In this document: one piece after another, positions 23,196-35,546 of the stretch
Position numbering within the stretch: the first letter of the stretch is position 1
How the letters are laid out: each line of letters starts with the position of its first letter
Assembly: GCA_966211965.1 (NCBI GenBank)
Contig: CBIHON010000050.1
Coordinates: 1-36,421, forward strand
DNA: 36,421 nucleotides
Reading direction: 5' to 3'
Origin: CBIHON01 sp966211965
Lineage (GTDB): Bacteria > Pseudomonadota > Gammaproteobacteria > Burkholderiales > Burkholderiaceae_D
The notes under the pieces: generated by a model
What the model saw: only the letters and a program-made list of their open reading frames with translations
What the model was told of the DNA's origin: nothing
Databases searched by the model: none
Position numbers and translations under genes: made by a program

Positions 23196-24529
23196 CCATT
23201 TAAGCCGCGCTGCAGGCAGGTTTCGACGGCGCGCGCCACCGCCAAAACGCGGGCGTCACTCATTGCGCTGCCCCCGACCATCAGGCCGACCGGCAGCGTG
23301 CCGGGCTCATGGCAAGGCAACGAAATGGCGCAGCCATCCAGGAAATTGATGGATGAGGGGTTGCGCAAGAGAAGCGGATTGAGCCTGAAAAATTCCTCCT
23401 CGGATGCTTCCAGATCTGCTATCAACGGTGCTACTACCGGGACGGTCGGCATGATGAGCGCGTCGAACGGCGTCAAGAGCGGCTCCATTGTGGCGATCCA
23501 GTTGCGTCTTGCCGCATGCAGGTCGATATAGTCCGCTGCGCTCATGGCAGCGCCGAGTTTGATGCGTTTCGCAACGCGGAAGTCGTATCCGGCTTCGCGT
23601 TCCGCCAGGTACTTGCGATGCCACGCATAGGCTTCCGCACCTGAGAACTGACTTAATTTCAGTGTGGCGATTTCATTCAGCTGGGTCAGCGGAATGTCGA
23701 TGATTTTTGCACCTGCTGCCGAGAGGCGCGACAGCGTGGCCGAAAAAGACGCTGCCACATGCGCGTCCAACCCATCCAGCACCATGGTTTGCGGTACGGC
23801 GAGACGTAATCCTTCCAACGGTAGTTCTGGAACGAGCAACGGGCCCTCGGCGATGATGCCATCCATCAGAATGCAGTCATCGACCGAACGGGTCATCGCG
23901 CAAACCGTGTCCAGTGTGATCGACAATGGCAATGCGCCTGCGGTCGGTACGCGGCGCGCGGTCGGCTTGAATCCGACCAGGCCGCAGAACGCGGCTGGTA
24001 TGCGAATCGAGCCGCCGGTATCCGATCCCAAGCCTGCCACGCACAAGCCGCTTGCGACCGAAACGGCGGTGCCGGAAGACGAGCCACCCGGAATCCGTGC
24101 GGCCTGTTGATCGACCGGATTGGCTGGTGTGCCGTAATGGGGGTTCAGTCCGATCGCCGAAAACGCGAATTCGGTCATGTTTGTCTTGCCGAGGATAGCG
24201 GCGCCGGCAACGCGCAGGCGCCGTATCGTCGGCGCATCGGCCCTCGCGGGAGGGGCGTCTTTCAATATCATCGAACCGGCCAGCGTGGTCTCGCCGGCGA
24301 TATCGAACAAGTCCTTGACCGATACCGGCAGCCCGGCCAACGGAGACAGTTCCGTTACGCCGGCAGAGCGCATGGCGTCGGCGTGCACCGCCGCCGCATG
24401 TGCAGCTTCAGGGTAGAGGCGGGTGAAGACGGACCGGGTTTTCGCTGCTTCCTCCAGGCAGATTTCCACGAGGGCGCGACGTGAATATTGGGCGAGGGCA
24501 GGGATCGGTTTAGAAATGAGTGTGTTCAT
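23183..24529 (-). CDS. Amidase signature family hydrolase
   Basis: A 448-residue cytoplasmic amidase with the full Ser-cisSer-Lys triad: Lys72 (PVSVKDLFD), Ser150 (PGGSSSGTAVS) and nucleophile Ser174 (GSDTGGSIRIPAAFCG). The spacing of 24 residues between the two serines matches the family. The frame is open to 24646, but I start at ATG 24529, from which the N-terminus runs MNTLISKPIPALAQYSRRAL into the domain; ATG 24556 is an alternative. It resembles GatA and allophanate hydrolase-type amidases, but no gatB/gatC or urea genes are nearby, so it is more likely a catabolic amidase of unknown substrate. It is divergent from the GT39 gene. Confidence 0.9.
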   Translation of the reverse strand: MNTLISKPIPALAQYSRRALVEICLEEAAKTRSVFTRLYPEAAHAAAVHADAMRSAGVTELSPLAGLPVSVKDLFDIAGETTLAGSMILKDAPPARADAPTIRRLRVAGAAILGKTNMTEFAFSAIGLNPHYGTPANPVDQQAARIPGGSSSGTAVSVASGLCVAGLGSDTGGSIRIPAAFCGLVGFKPTARRVPTAGALPLSITLDTVCAMTRSVDDCILMDGIIAEGPLLVPELPLEGLRLAVPQTMVLDGLDAHVAASFSATLSRLSAAGAKIIDIPLTQLNEIATLKLSQFSGAEAYAWHRKYLAEREAGYDFRVAKRIKLGAAMSAADYIDLHAARRNWIATMEPLLTPFDALIMPTVPVVAPLIADLEASEEEFFRLNPLLLRNPSSINFLDGCAISLPCHEPGTLPVGLMVGGSAMSDARVLAVARAVETCLQRGLNGKPG

Positions 24530-24681
24530 GCGAAAATGCGCCCCAAGGACATTCATCAAGAATGGTGTTCCGGACGAAAACAATACCACATCGAATGAGG
24601 ACCTATGCAGCATTGGCCGCGCGAGCACGATATTTTCAGTATTCATGAGGACTCAGGCAAGGTGTGCATGGATAGACGCCG

Positions 24682-26376
24682 ATGAACGGGGGGCAAGCAA
24701 GAGCGCAAGAAGAACCGCTGCTGCGGATTCCTTTATGGCTGGTCTGGATCGCCGCGCTTGGCTTTGTGCTGGCAGGACTGGGCAGCTTTGGCATCCTCGA
24801 CAACAACGAAGGCCTTTACGCGGAAATCCCGCGTGAAATGCTGGCGGGGCGGGATTGGCGGCTTTGGATCATTCCGCATCTGAACGGCTTGCCATATATG
24901 GAAAAGCCGCCATTGCTGTACTGGCTGACGGCGCTTTCCTTCGCGGTATTCGGCGAATCGGAATGGTCGGCGCGGTTGGTGCCGGCCTGGTCTTCTCTGG
25001 CTTGCGTTGCCATGCTGGTGCGCTTCGGCGGCTGGATCAATCGGCCGCAAGCCGGGCGGCTGGCGGCACTGATGTTTGTCAGCGGGGTCGGCGTAACGGC
25101 GATGTCGCGCGTATTGATGTTCGACATGCTGCTGACGGCCCTGCTGACGGCCGCACTGATGTACGCGTATCGGTATGTGAGCGAAGGCAAGGTAGTCCAT
25201 GTGCGCTGTGCGTATGCTTTCCTGGCGCTTGCGCTGTTGGCCAAAGGTTTCGTCGCCCTCGTATTGTTCGGCCTCGTCATCGTGGGCTTCATGCTGGTGT
25301 CGCATCGATCCGTCACTGCATTGTGGCAAGGTATCGTCAAATGGTTCGAGCCATGGGCGCTGCTGGTTTTCTTTGCGATCGCCGTGCCTTGGCATGTGGC
25401 GGCAAGCATGGTGGAGCCTATTTTTGCCTGGTTTTATTTCGTCAACGAGCATGTATTGCGTTTTCTCGGCAAGCGTGAGCCGCACGACTATTATGCGGGA
25501 GCGTGGTGGTATTACCTGCCGCGCATGGTGATCTATCTGTTTCCCTGGTCTTTAATGCTGCCCTGTCTCGTGGTCCGTTCACAGCGCCCGGCGGATCAGG
25601 ACAGTGCCAGGCTATGGCGCTTCTTGTGGCTGGCATGGGTGGCGCCTTTGTTTTTTTTCTCGATCTCCAGCGCCAAAGCAAATTATTACCTGGTCGCCGT
25701 CATGCCGTTTGCCGCACTTCATCTGGCACTCGCTATTGAGAACCGGAATTTTCTTGGCGGATTGCAGCGTGCATTGCCCGGATTGTTGGTCGGCATGCTG
25801 GCCATCATCTTGATGCTTGTCCTGCTGCTGCATGGTGAAGAGCCGCGCCAGGGCTTTGTCGTTTCGGGCGCGGCGCCGCGCGAATTCCTGTTCTGGAAAT
25901 TGGGCGGCGTATTGCTGCTGGCGCTTGCCAGTGCGGCCGTGGCTTGGCGCAAGCCACGCATCGGCGTGCTCGCTTACCTGGTATTGCCGGCTTGGATCGC
26001 GCTGGTTCTTGCTCTGGTGTTCGGTGCGATGGAACCGCTGGTTTCGACGCGGCAGGTGGCGCAATACCTGCAGAGCGAACAGGCGGGGAGGCAAGTCTAC
26101 CTGTATCGCAATTTTGAAGAAAAGTCTTCGCTGCCGTTTTATCTGAAAAAGCCGGTCGCCATCGTCGACGCGCGCAGCAACGACCTGTTCTGGGGGAACA
26201 AACTGCGCAGCAACGACACCATCATTTCGGCCGATCAGTTTGCTTCGCGTTTGCCGAACCAAGCGGTGGCGGTGGTGGTGATGGATCGGCAGCTTAGGGA
26301 CTTCAAGGCCAGCAGCTTCTTTCAGCGTTTCAAAGGCGAAAAACGGATAGGTGAGACGACGGTGTTTTTCAATTGA
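24682..26376 (+). CDS. Membrane glycosyltransferase, GT39/ArnT-like
   Basis: A 564-residue polytopic inner-membrane protein of the protein-O-mannosyltransferase/ArnT superfamily, which transfers a sugar from a polyprenyl phosphate donor to lipid A, protein or another acceptor on the periplasmic side. After TM1 (LWLVWIAALGFVLAGLG) the first periplasmic loop carries the acidic motif DNNEGLYAEIPREM (Asp40, Glu43), equivalent to the ArnT/PMT catalytic Asp region, followed by PYMEKPPLLYW. About 11-12 TM segments occupy the first 430 residues; the C-terminal soluble part (about 455-564) ends KRIGETTVFFN. No arn operon genes are adjacent, so the donor and acceptor are unknown. The 3' end overlaps the convergent hydrolase gene by 8 bp. 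Confidence 0.85.
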   Translation: MNGGQARAQEEPLLRIPLWLVWIAALGFVLAGLGSFGILDNNEGLYAEIPREMLAGRDWRLWIIPHLNGLPYMEKPPLLYWLTALSFAVFGESEWSARLVPAWSSLACVAMLVRFGGWINRPQAGRLAALMFVSGVGVTAMSRVLMFDMLLTALLTAALMYAYRYVSEGKVVHVRCAYAFLALALLAKGFVALVLFGLVIVGFMLVSHRSVTALWQGIVKWFEPWALLVFFAIAVPWHVAASMVEPIFAWFYFVNEHVLRFLGKREPHDYYAGAWWYYLPRMVIYLFPWSLMLPCLVVRSQRPADQDSARLWRFLWLAWVAPLFFFSISSAKANYYLVAVMPFAALHLALAIENRNFLGGLQRALPGLLVGMLAIILMLVLLLHGEEPRQGFVVSGAAPREFLFWKLGGVLLLALASAAVAWRKPRIGVLAYLVLPAWIALVLALVFGAMEPLVSTRQVAQYLQSEQAGRQVYLYRNFEEKSSLPFYLKKPVAIVDARSNDLFWGNKLRSNDTIISADQFASRLPNQAVAVVVMDRQLRDFKASSFFQRFKGEKRIGETTVFFN

Positions 26377-27166
26377 GCTTTTTGCTCTCGACCAACGCAG
26401 CGAATTCGCGTAAGGTCCGGCCATAGTCCTTGCCGGCCATATCGAGCAAATTATTGTGGCCGGCATTCTCGATCCATGTCGCGCGTTTCGGCTGCTTGGC
26501 TGCTCCAAAGAGACTTTCACCATGCCAGAACGGGATGACCTCGTCGGCTTTTCCATGGATGATTTGCACCGGACAATGGATATCTCCGATTTTTGCGATG
26601 CTATTGAATTTGTCGAATGGGAGGAGAGGGATCTTCGTCATTACGCGATAGGCCGATACGAATGAACTCTCGACGATCAAGCCGGCCAGCGTGCGCCTAT
26701 GCGCCAGATCGACCGCCACCGCGCCGCCCAAGGAGCGGCCCAAGGCGATGATGTGATCGGCCGGGATTGCCAGCTTCGTCGTCAGGTACTCATAAGCTGC
26801 GTCGGCATCCCGATAAGCATGGGCTTCGGAAGGTGAGCCCGAACTTGTCCCATAGCCGCGATAATCATAGGCAAACACCGAAAAGCCGGCATCCCTGATG
26901 GCCTCCAGCACGGGGTGCAATTGTCCGATATCCTCCGCATTGCCATGACTGTACAAGATCGTATAGCGAGCCGCATGGTTGGGCAGGTGAATGGCGGAGA
27001 TCAATGTGCCGCCGCCTGATGGTAATTTGATGATTTGCCCCGTATCCCGATAGGAAGACGGCTGCGGCTGGAAGATCAGTTTCTCCGCCTGGAAATGGGC
27101 ATACAAAAACAGTATGGCATAGATCAGCAGCAGAATCAGAATTGTTGAATGCATCAGGCGTTTCAT
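26369..27166 (-). CDS. Alpha/beta hydrolase, membrane-anchored BEM46/ABHD13-like
   Basis: A 265-residue serine hydrolase with one N-terminal TM anchor (MHSTILILLLIYAILFLYAHF), then an alpha/beta fold: oxyanion/HG-type loop YSHGNAEDIG, FAYDYRGYGTSSG, nucleophile elbow GRSLGG (Ser145), acid Asp208 (GKADEVI) and His237 (NAGHNNLL). The start is uncertain: the frame is open to GTG 27283 and ATG 27223 is possible, but the TM anchor directly follows ATG 27166; none has a good Shine-Dalgarno, and GTG 27283 would overlap the purL -10 box. Substrate unknown (ester, thioester or lipid). It converges with, and overlaps by 8 bp, the GT39 gene. Confidence 0.85.
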   Translation of the reverse strand: MKRLMHSTILILLLIYAILFLYAHFQAEKLIFQPQPSSYRDTGQIIKLPSGGGTLISAIHLPNHAARYTILYSHGNAEDIGQLHPVLEAIRDAGFSVFAYDYRGYGTSSGSPSEAHAYRDADAAYEYLTTKLAIPADHIIALGRSLGGAVAVDLAHRRTLAGLIVESSFVSAYRVMTKIPLLPFDKFNSIAKIGDIHCPVQIIHGKADEVIPFWHGESLFGAAKQPKRATWIENAGHNNLLDMAGKDYGRTLREFAALVESKKLN

Positions 27167-27274
27167 CAGCAGGTGGATTTTCTTGGCTTGGTCGATCGAA
27201 TCTCTTGTGTGCAAATCTACCATTGCTGTCGAAGTTGCGCGACGCCGATGTTCCGGGCTCAAGCCATAGTTCGG

Positions 27275-27280
27275 TATAAT
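27275..27280 (+). promoter_or_regulatory. Candidate -10 box of purL
   Basis: TATAAT at 27275-27280 is perfect; the hexamer 17 bp upstream (TCCGGG) is a poor -35. The predicted transcript would have a leader of about 65 nt before the purL ATG. I did not see a clear PurR-like palindrome around it. Confidence 0.4.
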
Positions 27281-27352
27281 CACGCTTTCTGATCCAACCC
27301 GCAGTTACAGTCGCTCAAGCGGCGGCTACGCTGCATCAACTTCCTTCTCGCC

Positions 27353-31357
<4,005 letters not shown>

Positions 31358-31388
31358 GCAAGTGCGCAAAAGTCTTTGGACAGGAAAA

Positions 31389-31416
31389 AGATGCTGCAGG
31401 TAAGATGCTGCAGGTA
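31389..31416. repeat. Two tandem copies of a 14-bp unit
   Basis: AGATGCTGCAGGTA occurs twice back to back (31389-31402, 31403-31416), about 30 bp after the purL stop. Probably a replication-slippage duplication; no function seen. Confidence 0.8.
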
Positions 31417-31435
31417 TTGAGTTGCCCTTTCCTGT

Positions 31436-31565
31436 GGGCGGGGCTGGGGTGAGGGCGAGTGTAAAGATGGAAGTACGCGATTCACCGATGGGCGTGAGGC
31501 CGATAGTGCTTGCAAGAGCAATGTTCTTGCAGCCTCCCTCACCCTCTCCCGCCAGCGGGGGAGGG
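31436..31565. repeat. Intergenic inverted-repeat element downstream of purL
   Basis: The G-rich arm 31436-31459 (GGGCGGGGCTGGGGTGAGGG...) is complementary, with one insertion, to the C-rich arm 31534-31553 (CTCCCTCACCCTCTCCCGCC). The C-rich arm can alternatively pair locally: 31542-31552 with 31555-31565 (11 bp, one mismatch). Between the arms, TGCAAGAGCA and TGTTCTTGCA (about 31511-31531) form a further near-perfect inverted repeat. CCCTCACCCTCTCCC-type repeats are widespread between genes in Gram-negative genomes; this looks like a degenerate copy. With the tandem repeat it fills most of the 345-bp gap. Confidence 0.6.
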
Positions 31566-31592
31566 AGCTAGGATCGCAATAATAATTACGCT

Positions 31593-31609
31593 GTCAAAAA
31601 ATTTTTGAC
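31593..31609. other. Perfect palindrome GTCAAAAA-A-TTTTTGAC
   Basis: Eight bases on each side of a central A are exactly complementary (31593-31609). It may be an operator-like site or a fortuitous AT palindrome in the purL-parvulin gap; no promoter is apparent beside it. Confidence 0.35.
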
Positions 31610-31673
31610 GACCTGCTTGGTCCCGTAAGGATTCACAGGCCAAACAAGCTCAAAGCGGGCCTGCAAGCCTACT

Positions 31674-31703
31674 AAAAAGGCGCTCCGAGGAGCGCCTTTT
31701 TTT
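31674..31703. terminator. Bidirectional terminator between purL and the parvulin gene
   Basis: A-run, GGCGCTCC and its exact complement GGAGCGCC separated by GA, then seven T. It begins directly after the stop codon of the minus-strand parvulin gene and is also oriented to stop purL transcription. Confidence 0.92.
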
Positions 31704-32478
31704 ATTGGATCTTCGCTTTCTTGCGCAGATCCTGCTGGAACTCCTGCAGCTTTTTCTGCTGCAGCGATTCCTTGATTTGCGGCGTCACTTCTTCCAGCGT
31801 CGGCACCTTGGCGGCGCGGGTGTCTTCGAGTTTGATGATGTGGTAGCCGAACTGGGTCTTTACCGGCGCTTCGGTAACATGGCCTTTTTGCAGTGCGACC
31901 ATCGCGTCGGAGAACGGCTTGACGAAGGAGGCAGGAGAAGCCCAATCAAGGTCGCCGCCATTGGCTGCGGAACCTGGGTCCTTGGATTGTTTGGCCAGCT
32001 CTTCAAACTTTTCGCCGCCCTTGAGTTTGGCGAGAATTGCCTTCGCATCTTCTTCCTTCTCGACCAGGATGTGGCGTGCATGGTATTCCTTGTCGCCGGC
32101 CTGAGCCTTGAATTTTTCGTATTCGGCCTTGACGTCGGCGTCGCTGACCGGATGCTTCTTGATGAAGTCGGTGACCAGAGCGCGGATCACGATCGACTGG
32201 CGCGCGATTTCGATCTGGTTCTTGACATCGGCGCTAGTGCCCAAGCCCAGCTTGTCCGCTTCCTGGATCAGGATTTCGCGGTTGATCAGTTCTTCCTTGA
32301 CCATTGCGCGCAGCTGAGGGGTATCTTGTTGGCCTTGCGCAGCCATTTGCTTGATCATTGCATCGGCGCGGGAAGTGGGAACCGCTTTGCCATTTACCAC
32401 TGCGATGTTCTGAGCAAAAACGGGCAATGCGGCGGCTGCAAAAAGTACCACCAGCAAGCGAGCAGGTTTTACATTCAT
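31702..32478 (-). CDS. Periplasmic parvulin-type peptidyl-prolyl isomerase
   Basis: A 258-residue exported folding catalyst. The signal peptide MNVKPARLLVVLFAAAALPVFA is followed by a SurA_N-like helical segment (about 25-130), one rotamase domain (about 132-230: YHARHILVEKEEDAKAIL, DPGSAANGGDLDWASP, FGYHIIKLEDTR) and a Lys/Gln-rich helix (IKESLQQKKLQEFQQDLRKKAKIQ). There is no lipobox, so it should be soluble in the periplasm. It resembles the small PrsA/PpiC-like parvulins common in Burkholderiales. It is last in a minus-strand run after bolA (64-bp gap) and directly followed by a terminator. Confidence 0.93.
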   Translation of the reverse strand: MNVKPARLLVVLFAAAALPVFAQNIAVVNGKAVPTSRADAMIKQMAAQGQQDTPQLRAMVKEELINREILIQEADKLGLGTSADVKNQIEIARQSIVIRALVTDFIKKHPVSDADVKAEYEKFKAQAGDKEYHARHILVEKEEDAKAILAKLKGGEKFEELAKQSKDPGSAANGGDLDWASPASFVKPFSDAMVALQKGHVTEAPVKTQFGYHIIKLEDTRAAKVPTLEEVTPQIKESLQQKKLQEFQQDLRKKAKIQ

Positions 32479-32542
32479 TATCTGTTCCTAAAAATTTGGG
32501 GAAGTGATTAAAAAAGTACTAGCAAATAGCTGAGTTGAATTA

Positions 32543-32818
32543 TTACTCGGATACTTCGGACGGCGCCAAGGCCGTGATGGCAATGGCATGAACGTCGGCG
32601 TGCATCATGTCGAGCAGGCAATCATACACTAGCCGATGGCGGGATATGCGATTTTTCCCCTCGAAAAGGGCTGAAACCAAGCGCAGCCGGTAGTGGCCGC
32701 CACCAGAAGCGGCCCCCGCATGGCCAGCATGCAAAGCTGATTCGTCGGTGAGTTGACACTGCAAAGGAGCGAAAGTTGCGTTCAACCGGGCCTGGATTTT
32801 CTCCATGCGGTCGTTCAT
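32543..32818 (-). CDS. bolA: BolA family protein
   Basis: A 91-residue BolA-fold protein. The family core is seen as HAGHAGAASGGGHYRLRLVSALFEGKNRISRHRLVYDCLLDMM, with the conserved late His (HADVHAIAI) used by BolA/IbaG proteins to coordinate Fe-S clusters together with monothiol glutaredoxins. BolA members act in iron-sulfur homeostasis and stress morphology and may also bind DNA. Its ATG overlaps the yciB stop by 4 bp (ATGA), so translation is probably coupled. The tail after about residue 80 is short (ALAPSEVSE). Confidence 0.92.
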   Translation of the reverse strand: MNDRMEKIQARLNATFAPLQCQLTDESALHAGHAGAASGGGHYRLRLVSALFEGKNRISRHRLVYDCLLDMMHADVHAIAITALAPSEVSE

Positions 32819-33435
32819 TTCGCATCCTTGATGTGCTTCGACAAGAAAATGGTTTGGGCGATGACAAATACGAACATCAAACCCATGCCGCCAAACAGCT
32901 TGAAATTGACCCAGGTCGAAGTGGGAAAGTTGAAGGCAACGTAAAGATTAAGCAAACCCATCGCGACGAAAAAACCGACGTAGGCCAAGCTCAGGCGGTG
33001 CCATGTTCCATCGGGTAAGGTGATCTGCTTCTCCATCATGAGACGCACCAGGTTTTTCTTGAAGAGGAATTGGCCGCCCAGGAAGGACAAGGCGATGCTC
33101 CAGTACAGCACGGTCGGCTTCCATTTGATGAAGAGTTCGTTATGGAAATAAATCGTCGCGCCGCCCAATACGCCGATGATGGCAAGCGTCACCCACAGCA
33201 TGGCATCCACTTTTTTTCCGCGTACCAGCAAGTAGGCAATCTGTAGCACGGTCACGGCGATGGCAACTGCGGTCGCGAGCAGGATAGGGGCCTGATCTGC
33301 GCTCACCACGCCGCCGGAGACAAAGCCGGCCACGTATTGCGAAACCAGGGACTGCGCCGCTTCGGTGTGGCCTTCGCCCCATTTGAACACGGCAAAAAAG
33401 AGGATGACCGGCAGCAGATCGAACAGTAGCTTCAT
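32815..33435 (-). CDS. yciB: Inner-membrane protein YciB (septation protein A family)
   Basis: A 206-residue polytopic protein beginning MKLLFDLLPVILFFAVFKWG, the family opening. Five to six hydrophobic segments are visible (about 3-18, 48-70, 80-95, 105-125, 150-168, 178-197), with the conserved KWKPTVLYW and STWVNFKLFG motifs. YciB interacts with cell-envelope and division proteins and affects intracellular septation in some bacteria. It lies 8 bp downstream of msrB and overlaps bolA by 4 bp. Confidence 0.94.
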   Translation of the reverse strand: MKLLFDLLPVILFFAVFKWGEGHTEAAQSLVSQYVAGFVSGGVVSADQAPILLATAVAIAVTVLQIAYLLVRGKKVDAMLWVTLAIIGVLGGATIYFHNELFIKWKPTVLYWSIALSFLGGQFLFKKNLVRLMMEKQITLPDGTWHRLSLAYVGFFVAMGLLNLYVAFNFPTSTWVNFKLFGGMGLMFVFVIAQTIFLSKHIKDAK

Positions 33436-33443
33436 TGTATTTT

Positions 33444-33854
33444 TTAGTCTTTCGATTCAGGTTGGGCTTCGAAGCGCAAGGAAGCGGAATTGATGCAATA
33501 GCGCAAACCGGTCGGCGGCGGACCGTCGGGAAAAACATGCCCCAGGTGCGCATCGCAGACATTGCAAAGAATTTCGGTGCGTATCATGCCATGAGTGCGG
33601 TCAACACGCTCACTGACGTTGTCGGGATTGATGGGTTTGAAGTAACTTGGCCAGCCGCAGCCGGAATCGAATTTTGCATCCGATTCGAACAAGGGCGTAT
33701 TGCAGCATACGCAGGTGTAGATGCCATGTTCGTGGTGGTCCCAATAGCGTCCGGTGAAGGCGCGCTCGGTGGCGGCGTGGCGGGTGACTTCATAGTCGAG
33801 CGGCTCAAGCGCTGCGCGCCATTCCGCATCGGTCCTCGTGATTTTTTTCGTCAT
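33444..33854 (-). CDS. msrB: Peptide-methionine (R)-S-oxide reductase
   Basis: Repairs oxidised methionine (R epimer) in proteins with thioredoxin as reductant. The 136-residue protein starts at ATG 33854, which overlaps the selO stop (ATGA); a TTG three codons upstream is the alternative. Structural Zn ligands are the two CxxC motifs at Cys48/Cys51 and Cys97/Cys100; catalytic Cys120 is in GLRYCINSASL and the probable resolving Cys66 is in SGCGWPSYF. No signal peptide, so cytoplasmic. GAGGTG lies about 12 nt before the ATG. Coupling to selO joins two redox-linked proteins. Confidence 0.96.
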   Translation of the reverse strand: MTKKITRTDAEWRAALEPLDYEVTRHAATERAFTGRYWDHHEHGIYTCVCCNTPLFESDAKFDSGCGWPSYFKPINPDNVSERVDRTHGMIRTEILCNVCDAHLGHVFPDGPPPTGLRYCINSASLRFEAQPESKD

Positions 33855-35437
33855 GATGAGCAACTCACCTCCAGTTCATCGGCCCAGTCCGGGGGAAGGT
33901 CGGCATACTTGTCATTTTCGGGCTGCTCGTCGAAAGGCTTTTCCAGAATGGCGAGCAACTTGGATATTTCCGAAAAGTCTTTATTTTGCGCTTTTTCTAT
34001 CGCAATCTGGGCCAGATAATTGCGCAGCACGTATTTGGGGTTGACCGCCTTCATTGCAAGCCTGCGCTCGGCGTCGATACTTTGCTCCTGAGCCAGGCGG
34101 CCGCGGTATTGTACCGCCCATGCGTCAAAAGCCGGACGATCGACGAATAAATCGCGTAACGGCTCGTCACCTGCCGGATTGGCAATCTGCAGATCGCTCA
34201 GGCGGCGAAAGAACAGGGTGAAGTCGACATGGCTGTTCTGCATGATTGCAAACATTGAATCGATCAGCTTGTCGTCACTGGCCTGCATGGTTTGCAAGCC
34301 CAGCTTGGCATGCAATAGTTCCGCCATTTTCGCGGCGTAGGCAGGCTGGTAGATTTGCAGTGCGGCATGCGTCTGATCCACGTCGCCGATCAAGGGCAGC
34401 AAGGCTTGGCCCAGCGCATAGCAATTCCATTCGCCGATCCGCGGTTGCATGCTGTATGCGTAGCGCCCCTGCTGGTCGGTGTGGTTGCAGATGTGCTGTG
34501 CGTTGAAAGCTTCCATGAAGCCGAACGGACCGTAGTCGATGGTCAGGCCCAGGATCGACATGTTGTCGGTATTCATGACGCCATGCATGAAACCGACGGC
34601 TTGCCATTGCGCGATCAGGTGCGCGGTGCGGCGCGTGATTTCCTCCAGCAAAGCTTGATAGGGATTGGCGGCTTCGCGAAGCGCCGGATAAAAGCGGTTT
34701 ATCACGTAATCCGCGAGTATTTTCAGCTCTTCTTTCTTGTCACTATAGAACCAGTGTTCGAATGAGCCGAAGCGTACGAAGCTCGGCGCAAGACGTGTGG
34801 CAACCGCCGTGGTCTCGGGCGTTTCGCGCATCACGCGCTTGTCGGAACCGGTGACGCACAATGCGCGCGAGGTCGGAATGCCCAAGGCCGCCATTGCTTC
34901 CGAGCATAGGAATTCCCGTATCGACGAACGCAGCACGGCGCGGCCGTCGCCCATGCGCGAATAGGGTGTCAGGCCGGCGCCTTTCAATTGGACTTCCATC
35001 ATCCCGGGCGGCGGCGTAGCGGGCGCCGGCACTTCGCCCAGCAGGATGGCACGGCCATCGCCGAGTTGTCCGGCCCAGACTCCGAACTGATGGCCGGAAT
35101 AAACCGCGGACAAGGGAAGGGCATTGGCGGGAATGCGATTGCCGGTGAAACTCTGGACAAATTCTTCCGTCGCGAATTCGGCCGGGTCCAGGCCGATCAG
35201 TTCGGCCGCCGACGCGCTGGCACAGACCAGGTAAGGGGCGGGCAAGGGCGTCGGCATCAGGCGTGTATAAAATGCCGGCGGCAGTGCGGCGAAAGAATGG
35301 GTAAACCGCAGAGCCTCGGTATGATGGAGGACAGGGTGCGGATCGGGGGTTTTCGCCAGCGCGATTTTGTTGGTATGGGTTTCCACGGGGGCTTGAGAGC
35401 GTCTGAGGCAATTGTTAAGAAGTCGGCAGCCAGCCAT
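33851..35437 (-). CDS. selO: SelO/YdiU family protein AMPylase
   Basis: Pseudokinase-fold enzyme that transfers AMP from ATP to Ser, Thr or Tyr of proteins involved in redox balance. The 528-residue protein has LRFTHSFAALPP (start of the conserved region, residue 43), SGHQFGVWAGQLGDGRA, Lys152 in VQLKGAGLTPYSRMGDGRA, HGVMNTDNMSILG and the DFG-like IDYGPFGF. The C-terminus is ELEVSCSS: Cys replaces the selenocysteine found at this position in eukaryotic SelO. The first ~45 residues extend beyond E. coli YdiU (478 residues), so the true start may be downstream of ATG 35437, for example GTG 35386. It is first of five minus-strand genes; its TGA overlaps the msrB ATG. Confidence 0.94.
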   Translation of the reverse strand: MAGCRLLNNCLRRSQAPVETHTNKIALAKTPDPHPVLHHTEALRFTHSFAALPPAFYTRLMPTPLPAPYLVCASASAAELIGLDPAEFATEEFVQSFTGNRIPANALPLSAVYSGHQFGVWAGQLGDGRAILLGEVPAPATPPPGMMEVQLKGAGLTPYSRMGDGRAVLRSSIREFLCSEAMAALGIPTSRALCVTGSDKRVMRETPETTAVATRLAPSFVRFGSFEHWFYSDKKEELKILADYVINRFYPALREAANPYQALLEEITRRTAHLIAQWQAVGFMHGVMNTDNMSILGLTIDYGPFGFMEAFNAQHICNHTDQQGRYAYSMQPRIGEWNCYALGQALLPLIGDVDQTHAALQIYQPAYAAKMAELLHAKLGLQTMQASDDKLIDSMFAIMQNSHVDFTLFFRRLSDLQIANPAGDEPLRDLFVDRPAFDAWAVQYRGRLAQEQSIDAERRLAMKAVNPKYVLRNYLAQIAIEKAQNKDFSEISKLLAILEKPFDEQPENDKYADLPPDWADELEVSCSS

Positions 35438-35531
35438 CTGCTATGAGGCGATACCGCTTTGGCATGACATTGCGCGGCGCCTATGCCTATGTCTGAAGCC
35501 GTAAGCGATCATTATCCGTATTTTGACAGAG

Positions 35532-35537
35532 AAGGAG
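35532..35537 (+). promoter_or_regulatory. Shine-Dalgarno that fixes the aldolase-family start
   Basis: AAGGAG lies 9 nt before ATG 35547. The same frame is open from TTG 35523, but that codon precedes this site, so ATG 35547 is the start. Confidence 0.7.
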
Positions 35538-35546
35538 ACAACCCAT

